A model generated the notes under the pieces. That model made no database searches, was not told the origin of the DNA, and was given only the letters and a program-made list of their open reading frames with translations. Positions 55,643-64,000 of a DNA stretch of 64,000 nucleotides are shown piece after piece (position 1 is the stretch's first letter; each line of letters begins with the position of its first letter). The DNA is from Heracleum sosnowskyi (lineage: Eukaryota > Streptophyta > Magnoliopsida > Apiales > Apiaceae), in assembly GCA_030848705.1 (NCBI GenBank), contig JAUIZM010000012.1, positions 6,636,679 through 6,700,678 of the forward strand, read 5' to 3'. Position numbers and translations under genes: made by a program.

Positions 55643-58600
55643 ATGATGTCCTCTTCGTCGTTACTAATTATCACTGTCGTCTTGGCATCAATAACCAGCA
55701 GTTGCTGCAAAGCTGCTTCTCCGACATCAACTTCTTCTTGCGGCAAAATCGATGACATAAGCTGCCCTTTTTATCTAAAAGATCATCCACATGAATGTCA
55801 TGGTTTCAATATCAGCTTTGAACTTTCTTGCGATAAAAATAATCGTACTATTTTGAAACTTGACTCAGGCTACTTCTATGTGGAGGCTATCAATTATGTG
55901 AATTCTACTGTTCGTATAATTGATTCAGGGCTAGCTAGAAATAATTATTCATGTTCTTCCACTCCTCTCCATGCTTTCCACAGTTATCTTTCCCTTATTG
56001 AGTTAAATATGCCAATAACTTATATAGATTGTCCAGATCCTGTGACTAAATCCTCATCAACCCGATATATTCTTACATCTCCTTGCTCGTCATCATCAGT
56101 CCATTCATACGTTGTCATTGGAGATATGGAAATCGCAGAAGTGGAGAACAATTGCACAGTTAGGAAGACAGATTGGGTTTCATCAGCGTGGCCTAATATT
56201 AATAAGACATCTTTCTTGGGTTTTCATGATATGGTTTATGGGATAGAGTTTAAATTCCATAATTTTTCTTGCCGACAGTGTCATGGTACTCAATCGCGCT
56301 ATTGTCGGGATGTAACATTTTATCGCGATTGCTATTCTCCTGGTAAGTATTTTAATTTTTTATGACCACCAATGCGTAGTTGTCTGTTCCTTTCATGATG
56401 TTCGTTTGATATAAAAAAAATAGATATACAAATTTGAGGAATTATAAAATAAAATAGTACTAATAATAAACGAAGTCATTTCAGATCATGCTTCTCTAGT
56501 TAATCGAGTTGTATGGTATAAATTTGAAGGGATTATGTTATTTTCCTGAAACTTGCCTCAATTTCTTACAACTTAAAAAGAGTGATATCCGGCAGCTCGA
56601 GATTAACTAGATAATTAAAAAAAAATCTACACAAATGAGATTATGGCCTAATATTAATAAGACATCTTTCTTGGGTTTTCATGACATGGTTTATGGGATA
56701 GAGCTTAATTTCCGGTATTTTTATTGCCTACCGTGTCCTGGTACTCAATCGCGCTATTGTCGGGATGTAGGATTAGAATTTTATAACGATTGCAATTATC
56801 GTGGTAAGTATTTTATATTTCTTGTTGAGTTTATATAATTATTACTTAACAAAAAAAAATCTGTAATATTTTTGCATTCTTTTAATTTTTTATGACCACC
56901 AATGCGTAGTTGTCTGTTCCTTTCAGATCATGCTTCTCTAGTTAATCGAGTTGTATGGTATAATTTTTAAGGGATTATGTTATTTTCCTGAGACTTGCCT
57001 CAATTTCTTACAACTTAAAAGAGTGATATCCAGCATCCGCTAGGCTAATCAGAATGATATCCGCTAGGCTAATCCATGCAGCTCGAGGGGGGTGTATTTC
57101 CATTTGATATACTGTGAAACAAGATTTTGCGTTGATAATAAAAAAAAAATCTACACAAATGTGATTAAATATGACATTGTAGTGTTACCTGGTAAACTCT
57201 TTTTTCTTTGCTGAATAGCTTTGCTTTTTTTAGGGTTGTCGGTCTGCTTTTACGTGCGAAGCTTTTTTGCATGGATTCCTGGTGAGCAATATCCAATAAT
57301 TTCCCTTCTCTACTCGATCCATTTTTAAGTGGTTTCTAACAAATTCCCCTTGTTTTTCCGCATTCTTATCATTTTGACGGGCACAGGACTTGCACGATAT
57401 TATCTAGGTAAGAGATGTATGAATTACTATATCCATTGTATCTTATTATATCATAGTATGTGCATGCATATACGAGGGGTTTTTGGAAATCTGGTCCTCG
57501 ACTTCATTTATATTATTTAGGTTTCGATTTCTACTAACTACATGGGTTATAAATTTAATTTATCCTAAACAGATTTGAAACTGATTTTGCATGTTTTGTA
57601 GGCATTCAGTACTACTTGCAGCACATGACTCCGTTGTATCTGGGTGAGCAATCTAATGATTTGTTTACTCCAGTTGATCCAATAATCTTTTAAGCGGGTT
57701 TCTAACAAACTTCCATTGTTTTCTGCTTTCTTAAACAGAACTTTCTTAAACTTCCATCTTTTAGGTGAGATGCTAAATTTCACAGTGATTTGTTTATGTT
57801 AGTATGAAATTTCGAATAAAATCTCATTTGTTAATTTACATCGTCTTTATTGCAGTAATGATTTTTGTTGCAAAATGTTTGTGTGGACTACCATTTCTAT
57901 CCGCGTTCTTAATATATAAATTAAGGAGAAGACATCTATCAGTGCATGGCACCATTGAAGATTTCCTGCAAGGTCAAAACAATCTGATGCCTATTAGGTA
58001 CAGCTATTCCCAGATTAAGAAGTTCACTAAAGGATTTAGTGATAAACTAGGTGAAGGGGGCTTTGGTACTGTGTATAAAGGAAAACTTCGAAGTGGACTT
58101 GTCGTGGCTGTTAAAATACTAACCAATTCCAAGACTAGTGGCCAAGATTTCATCAATGAAGTTGGTACAATTGGTATGATCCACCATGTTAACATTGTGA
58201 GACTTGTTGGTTTTTGCGTTGAGGGTTCCAAACGTGCTCTTATTTATGAGTTCATGCCTAATGGATCTCTTGATAAATACATTTTTCTCGAAGGAGGAGG
58301 AACATCTACTTTAAATTGTGAAAAGATTTATGAGATTTCCTGTAAAGTGGCCGGTGGCATTGAGTATTTGCATCGAGGTTGTGATATGCAAATCTTGCAT
58401 TTTGATATTAAGCCTCATAACATTCTCCTAGATGAAAATTTCAATCCAAAAATTTCTGATTTTGGCCTTGCAAAATTACGTGCCACCGGTCATAGTATAG
58501 TGACTATGACAGCAGCAAGGGGAACAATGGGTTACATGGCTCCGGAATTATTTTACAAAAATATCGGAGCTGTTTCTAACAAGGCAGATGTTTATAGTTT

Positions 58601-58922
58601 CGGAATGTTGCTATTGGAAATGGCAGGGCGAAGGAAAAATTTGAATCCATTCAAGGATCAAATTAGCCAAATTTACTTCCCTTCATGGATCTATGACCAG
58701 ATTAGCCAAGGGAAGGAGATTGAAATGGAAGAGGTTACTGAGAACGAAAAGGAGTTGGTTAAAAAGATGATTATTGTGGCAATGTGGTGCATACAAATGA
58801 ATCCAAGCGAACGTCCTTCAATGAACAAAGTGATTGAAATGCTTGAAGGAGACGTCGAACTATTGGTGATGCCTCCTAAACCTTTGATTTGTCCACAGCA
58901 GGAACAGTCAAATGATGATTAA
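55643..58922 (+). CDS. A4 LRK10-like receptor kinase, apparently intact
   Basis: Exons 55643-56342, 57234-57281, 57387-57407, 57602-57643 and 57856-58922, all phase 1, give 625 residues. A further 21-bp exon present in A1 is degraded here (about 57739) and would add a stop if used, but skipping it keeps the frame. Order: signal peptide (LLIITVVLASITSSCCKA), GUB_WAK-like domain (CGKIDDISCPFYLKDHPHEC), second cysteine region (FSCRQCHGTQSRYCRD), short stem, transmembrane segment (CLCGLPFLSAFLIYKLRRR), kinase with LGEGGFGTVYKG, VAVK, HFDIKPHN (non-RD), DFG and APE. The start is the first of two ATGs at 55643. Expected at the plasma membrane; ligand unknown. It is the only A copy in the window with both halves intact. 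Confidence 0.85.
56644..56803 (+). pseudogene. partial tandem duplicate of the A4 ectodomain exon end
   Basis: 160 bp matching 56189-56342 ('WPNINKTSFLGFHDMVYGIE' is shared), ending at its own GTAAGT donor. The following intron start is duplicated too ('ttatgaccaccaatgcgtag' at 56361 and 56892). There is no convincing acceptor in front, so it is probably intronic debris, but an alternative exon is possible. Confidence 0.75.
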
Positions 58923-59264
58923 GAACTTATTGAGACCTCTTCAAATTGATAATGTGATGCAAAGTTTTCCAATATGATCAAGAGAATGATTAGGCTACTC
59001 GGTCACTTGATCTATTGAAGTGAAGACTAAGTCATACAAGTCAGTAGTGACTTCATGTAATACTAGTTTGTGGCCTTTAGCTCAATAAACTGTATATTTA
59101 CAAGCTTTTTTATGAAAGAAACTTATATATTTATAAAGAAATAGAACTATAAATATCTAAATCTAATCTCTTATATCTAAATCTAATAGTTTGTCTTTAG
59201 ATTTATCAAAAATAGTACAGCAAAAACCATAAGATCCAAAATCAAGAACCAAAAATCAAACAAA
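58923..59264. other. A4 3' flank joined to RCC1 5' flank
   Basis: To about 59140 this is the A-copy 3' flank; from about 59212 ('agtacagcaaaaaccataag') it matches the RCC1 upstream region at 33436. No gene. Confidence 0.6.
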
Positions 59265-59337
59265 GATGCTAAGATTTATCAAAAACAGAGAAAAGGGTTT
59301 TATTATTATGAAAAGGATTGTTGTACAGATGATGAGG
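59265..59337 (+). pseudogene. RCC1 first-codon remnant
   Basis: ATG and the next dozen codons (MLRFIKNREKG) are identical to the start of the RCC1 gene at 33487. After 'aaaagggttt' (59301) the sequence switches to unrelated DNA, and a stop follows at 59335-59337. It marks the joint between an RCC1 copy and the CASP-like fragment. Confidence 0.8.
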
Positions 59338-59344
59338 TAATTTT

Positions 59345-59884
59345 TTGTGGCGCGGGTATTTGGTCCAGGCTAGTGGTGTATGCGCTGGTTACTCCCTTCT
59401 CTCTGCTCTTGTCTCGGCCCTTCCACGTCCCTCAACCATGTCTCGAGCCTGGACTTTCTTCCTTCTTGACCAGGTTGAACTGAATGCCAAAACCCAAAAA
59501 CAAAAACTTAATATATTTCGAAAAAACACAGTTCAACTATCTATTTATTGGACATCCTCCAGGTTTTTTCCCTAAATTTGACAGATTTCAGTACCATGTT
59601 TCTTCTAGGTCTTCGTGTACGTATTACTGGTAGCCGGGGCGGTGTCAACCGAAGTTGTTTACCTTGCATACAAGGGAGATGCAGCCATCACCTGGGGTGG
59701 AGCTTGCGGGTCATTGGCGAAGTTCTGTCACAAAGCCACAGCAACCTTGGCAATAACATTTGCAGTAGTAATATGTTATGCAGTGCTTTCCCTCGTGTCC
59801 TCCTATAGACTCTTTAGCAGATACGATGCTCCCATTGGATACACCAACAAAGGAATTGACATGTCTGCTGTTTTCCGCACTTGA
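59345..59884 (+). pseudogene. CASP-like membrane protein, N-terminus missing
   Basis: Two exons, about 59345-59473 and 59609-59884, joined by a clean GT-AG intron. The first encodes 'YLVQASGVCAGYSLLSALVS' (second transmembrane segment) and 'LPRPSTMSRAWTFFLLDQ'. The second encodes 'VFVYVLLVAGAVSTEVVYLA' (third), 'WGGACGSLAKFCHKATATL' (extracellular loop) and a fourth segment ending 'SSYRLFSRYDAP'. These are typical of CASPL proteins, probably subfamily 2, relatives of Casparian strip scaffold proteins at the plasma membrane. The first exon (N-terminus and first transmembrane segment) and a normal acceptor before 59345 are absent; RCC1 5' sequence stands in their place. No stop lies inside the remaining exons. 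Confidence 0.8.
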
Positions 59885-61534
59885 GACATCAAGTGCATTT
59901 TACAATTTTACAATTTTACATAAATGTCGATGGCGCTCAAATAAGTTCTACATTCTTAGTTAATGGCTAAAATATCTGATATTTACAAATAAATTGTTCT
60001 TAGTTGTTGACTATATAATATTTGATAATCATCAACAGAGTGTTCTTCCTTCATGTTTTGTGTTTCAAGCAGTGAACTTTGCAATGACTTTGTTACATTG
60101 CCAGTGAACTTTGGAATTGATTGGTTACATAGCCGAATTTCTTTTATCACTAAAACACCACATTTAGACTGCATAAAGTTCCAGGTAACATGGTAATCTT
60201 CTGAAGTTCATAAAACTATTCTCCTTTCTTCAAACGCAAAAACAACCCAGAGTGATCATAGCAGAGAATAACACAGCAAGCAATATCATACATTCAAAGT
60301 CAAACATCCACAAACAATATAAAATAAACTGTCTTAAGGTCTAAAGACATAAGAGAGAGCTGTTTCATCCCTTTTCATATGTAGCATCCTTTTCATCTTC
60401 TGGGCACTTCACTAACCAACCTTCAGCGGGCTTCATACTGAACAACTGCAGGATAGAACAGAAGAATTAATCAAGCGTGACATGGTCAAACTCCTCAAAG
60501 GCAACAAATTCTCAATACTGATCAGATATGTAATGAATATGTACGACAAGTGCAGTAGAATATCGGGGGTTAAAGATCACATCATTGAAAGCTACTAAAA
60601 TAAATATGGTTTTAATTTTCAAATGGAGCTCTTCTTCGAAAGAACCAGAGTTACCGGAGATATCAGAATTGTAACTGTAACCCAATTAAAATAATTCAAA
60701 TGTTGCAACAAGTAGATAATTCAAATGTTGTGACATTAAAAAACAACAATAAACATCTCAGCAGCAGTTCCAAACAAAGCATTCACAAAGCTTAACCCAA
60801 AGAACTAACACTATAGCAAAGGATCAAACTGAGTCCTTTAAGATTGACATGTTTAGCACCGCTTCACAGTGACAGTGCATTTCTACATCATTACATGCAA
60901 ATGTACGAATAGAAAATAGCAAGAGAAATAAAACTGTGATTAGACCAAAATAGCTCAACGAAGAGAAGACTTCGAGCATCCAACACCATACAGAAGTTCA
61001 CAAAATAATTATCCAATAACACATGCGTGGCAGATATTGGAAGAATATGCAAGTTACATTCAACAATGTAAGATAAGTGTTACACTGTCCAAAACACAAC
61101 TTATAAAAGAGAGTGAATGTAAATTTGAACTGAAAAAACGGGTATATGACGTTTGTTTGATGCATATATTATGTCTACCCAATTTCAACCCCAGTGACCA
61201 CCCAACAAATCACCAACTCTCGCCTTCCAAGTATCAATTGCTCTACAAATAACAATATCCACCATGACAACTTGTCAACTACATGGATCCAAAGACAAAA
61301 ACATATAGTTAGCTAACCCCGCTTAATCAACACACCATGGAAATAATAAACAAAAGATAGCACCTAGACATATTCGTATACATATGTTCTCCCTTTCACA
61401 AACGTAAATCTCAGGATGACCTTCTATCGGCAATTGGCAAACCCCCAACATTATACCTTAATTCAATTAGTCTAATATTAGACTAAAAAACAAACCCCTA
61501 ACCAATACTCGCATAAGCCAATTCCAACAATCCT
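59885..61534. other. intergenic DNA, partly duplicated at 12592-13690
   Basis: The CASP-like 3' flank and further non-coding DNA match 12592-12830 and 13250-13690. About 410 bp at 61018-61428 has no counterpart there. Small open frames such as 61037-61252 show no known motif. No gene is called. Confidence 0.55.
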
Positions 61535-62302
61535 AAATTGAATACCTTCGGGTATGGGAAAGCACTGTGTGACGGTGGTGCTGTTTAGTTTGAACTTGCA
61601 GTACTGTCCTTCGGCTTCACAATCCCCACAATCGGGTTCAGCCCACGACAGTCCTCCTTCGTATAATGGGACATGTGAAATATTGTACAACTTGGTGCAA
61701 GATGCTAGGAGCATATCAGTAATTCAAAAGTAAGAATAGATGGCATACACTTTAAAACCTCGACTGCTTAAAGAAGGGATGTCTTCGCCAATTACGTCCA
61801 TTTCATTTTTTGTTGATGAACATTTGTAGAAGGTAAAGTCAGCTTGAACTTCACTAGATGTAAAAGGCTTAAAGGGAGAATTAGCCAAGTAGGAGTCATA
61901 GTGTTGTGTGACATTAGTGGACTTGGATATGAAGCGGAGCTGGCACGATTTGTAGTCGATGGAATCGATGTAGGCCTCAACGGAGAATGATAGATAAAAT
62001 CCCGGAAGAGAGGTGCTGACCTGGTATTTAAACTTCACCACCGGATAATGGGACTAAGATGGAAAATAATTAAAAGTATCGCAAAAGAGTTCAAAGCCAA
62101 CAGGAAAGCCACAGTGATCTGACTGCAGCTGCATCTCTTTATCCGAATGAATCAGATGGAAAGGGAATCTGATTTTACTGTCTCCACCGCGGCATCTTGT
62201 CACACTGCATTCAGCATCTTGAGGTACTGCAACACTAAGTTTACTCATAATACAACTTACAGACACAAGCAACTTAAATACATTAACAATCATCATATTC
62301 AA
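61535..62302 (-). pseudogene. B4 ectodomain exon with two stops, no kinase exon
   Basis: Minus-strand match to the B2 ectodomain from signal peptide (FKLLVSVSCIMSKL) to the cysteine cluster (CGDCEAEGQYC) and the donor at 'CCCGAAG'. In-frame TAG near 62054 (Tyr in B1 and B2) and TGA near 61724 (Gly in B2) break it. No kinase exon lies downstream; the flank leads into the duplicated intergenic block. It is head to head with A5. Confidence 0.9.
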
Positions 62303-63322
62303 GATCGTGCCAGTAACTCAATGCAATTAGTAATTTTGTGTCGTCGATCTTCTTTGTCATAAAAAGAATAATATATATCAATCAGTACATAGTCACAGCA
62401 AAACTGGAAGAGAACTGCAACAATCTAGAAGATAAACAATGGTAAAAAAACCGTATTTTCGAATAAACAAATTCAACAGGCATAAAAGATGTAGCTACTA
62501 ACGATTTTTTATGAGCATATATATCCCTCTTATATATCATTCTGACCTCACATCTTTTTAGATATATACAGAAGTAGGTTATAAGTTTTATGCATTGTAA
62601 ACTAACAGTCCTACAAGAATCATTGATCTTCCGGTAATTGATGCCCACCGTGAGGCAATTCATATTGCTTGTCTATAACATTAAATAAAAAAAAATTGCA
62701 GGTGTTATTCTGATTTTACTTACAATAAGCATATATATGTGGAGAGAAATGTATCGATATGCAACCTTTGAATTTTATATGAAATGTCAATGATTTTTTT
62801 TTTACTTTTTTAAAGGGAATGTCAAAGGATTTGGATTTTGATATTTAAAATGTTGGAACTAGTAGTATCTTATTGTAATACCAGTTCATTGGTGGAACTA
62901 GACAACTAGTAGTAAACTTGTTAACTTTGAATGCTTCAAGCCTTCAACCGAAAAATTGTAATACTCAATTACTTTAAAAGAACATATATAGGGTCGTATA
63001 GAACACATTTTAATGTGAGAACAGTGGCAATAATTGTTCACGTTGTTCTTATTCTTACGACTAAAATTTGTTATCGCTTGAATCACACCATATGTTTACA
63101 TATCAACCTTTGAATATGATCATCTTGTTTTAGGATCACCTACTATAGTCGTCATCTAACATGTTGGACTTAGCGTCATTAATCATTGTACAACTGAAAG
63201 ATAAATTTAAATGAGTAATAATCTTCATCTTAGCATTTATCTCTTTTTCTATCGTGTAACAACTGAAGTTTTTTTCCCTACATGTTAGAGTATGAATTTG
63301 GTTGACTTAGATATTATTTCAG
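62303..63322. promoter_or_regulatory. head-to-head region between B4 and A5
   Basis: Starts with sequence shared by other B/A intergenic regions ('tagtcacagcaaaactgga' near 62388, as at 54858), then AT-rich DNA not matched elsewhere in the window. No gene is seen. It is longer than the others, so it probably holds extra inserted sequence. Confidence 0.4.
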
Positions 63323-63469
63323 ATGTCCTCGTCATATCTACTAGTTCTCACTGTAGTTTTGGCATCAATAACCAGCAGTTGCTGTAAAGCTGGTTTTCCA
63401 ACATCATCTTCTTCTTGCAGTAATATCGATAACGTAAGCTGCCCATTTCATCTCAAAGATCATCCCCAT
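63323..63469 (+). pseudogene. A5 ectodomain exon start, cut by a retrotransposon
   Basis: The first 49 codons match A4: signal peptide (LLVLTVVLASITSSCCKA), then 'SNIDNVSCPFHLKDHPH'. Similarity stops exactly at 63469, where an LTR begins. The remainder may lie beyond the window. Confidence 0.85.
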
Positions 63470-64000
63470 TGTAATATTATTGTCTTGATTTCTATTTATT
63501 GGGTATTTTATTTATTGGGTGGCCAACCAATAAATAAATTGGTATTAATATTATTAAATAGAATATAAGTGACAAGTAGGTTATATTGGGCCACTACTTT
63601 TGTAACGAGATTTAATTCTCTTTTTCGATATAGTGAAATTCTCCTCGCCTTGTGGATGTAGGTCACATCGACCGAACCACGTTAAATCTTGGTGTTCTTC
63701 TTTATTGATTGTTCTTGTGTTAATTTATCGTTTACACGGATAATAATCCTAACAAATTGGTATCAGAGCTGTGGTTAGGGTTTTGTGTTTTTCATCCGGA
63801 ACGATTGGTTAATTTTGTTTACCCATCGATTGGGTTTTTTCTGAACAATTAGTCTTTGTGTTTTGGTTACTCCGTTGCCCAACAGTATCTCAGTCAATTA
63901 TCCATGGCGAGTTCTGCAAAATTTTCGGTTACACCGTTTGATGGTAAAAATAATTTTGGTTTGTGGCAAATAAAGATGAAAGCTTTATTACGTCGTGAGG
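63470..64000 (+). mobile_element. 5' end of another Copia retrotransposon
   Basis: An LTR of about 285 bp (63470-63754, TGTAATATT..CCTAACA) is followed by a primer-binding site TGGTATCAGAGC at 63758, complementary to initiator methionine tRNA. The gag frame opens at 63904 (MASSAKFSVTPFDGKNNFGL..) and stays open to the window edge. The left target site would be CCCAT (63465-63469). The 3' part lies outside the window. Confidence 0.88.
63904..64000 (+). CDS. Copia gag, partial
   Basis: ATG 150 bp after the LTR. The opening 'FDGKNNFGLWQIKMKALLRR' is the standard start of Copia gag (UBN2 type). It continues past the window end, so integrity is unknown. Confidence 0.85.
   Translation, partial: MASSAKFSVTPFDGKNNFGLWQIKMKALLRRE

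Noticed and set aside
63323..63568. 81-codon A5 frame as a short secreted protein
   Set aside because: Codons after 63469 are LTR sequence, so the tail is accidental.

Overview
The window is nuclear DNA of a flowering plant, most likely a core eudicot; the family cannot be fixed from sequence alone. The reasons are AT-rich intergenic DNA, GT-AG introns, plant-only gene families (LRK10-like receptor kinases, an RCC1/RUG protein, an ILP1-type C3HC zinc-finger gene, a CASP-like membrane protein), and plant transposons of many classes: Copia and Gypsy LTR elements, Mutator-like elements, Stowaway-type MITEs and a LINE fragment. I saw no bacterial genes, rRNA, CRISPR or convincing tRNA.

The backbone is a rearranged tandem array of two receptor-kinase subfamilies. 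Subfamily A (plus strand) has an ectodomain exon, several tiny 21-48 bp exons and a kinase exon. Subfamily B (minus strand) has one ectodomain exon and one transmembrane-kinase exon. In order: A1 (7.4-10.0 kb, broken ectodomain, intact kinase half), B1 fragment (12.9-13.25 kb), A2 pseudogene (31.2-33.1 kb), B2 intact (36.3-38.4 kb), A3 pseudogene (44.3-47.6 kb), B3 pseudogene (48.1-49.2 kb), a B signal-peptide remnant (54.9 kb), A4 apparently intact (55.6-58.9 kb), B4 fragment (61.5-62.3 kb) and A5, cut off by a retrotransposon (63.3 kb). B and A copies lie head to head, and A and B copies tail to tail, with passenger genes between them: RCC1 (intact at 33.5-35.7 kb, broken copy at 10.2-11.7 kb) and a CASP-like fragment (59.3-59.9 kb).

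Other genes are a minus-strand ILP1-like pseudogene (13.8-17.0 kb plus 30.6 kb), split by a 13.6 kb Gypsy-type element with 4.76 kb LTRs, and a pair of small coiled-coil genes (49.9 and 51.7 kb). The second of the pair is split by a gag-only Copia derivative.

Mobile elements with boundaries seen directly (LTRs or TIRs plus target duplications) are: two Mutator-like elements (5995-6247, 6274-7300), the Gypsy element (16982-30604, TSD AAGCT), a near-complete Copia (38939-44178, TSD AGAAG), a TR-GAG-like Copia (51860-54400), three Stowaway-type MITEs (4184, 45897, 51219) and the 5' end of another Copia (63470 to the window end). The first 5.8 kb is mostly AT-rich transposon debris.

Genes likely to be functional: RCC1/RUG3-like (33487-35744), B2 (36308-38415), A4 (55643-58922) and the small coiled-coil gene (49909-50286). 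Nearly everything else is a pseudogene, gene fragment or transposon. The two receptor kinases probably act at the plasma membrane; their ligands cannot be read from the sequence.
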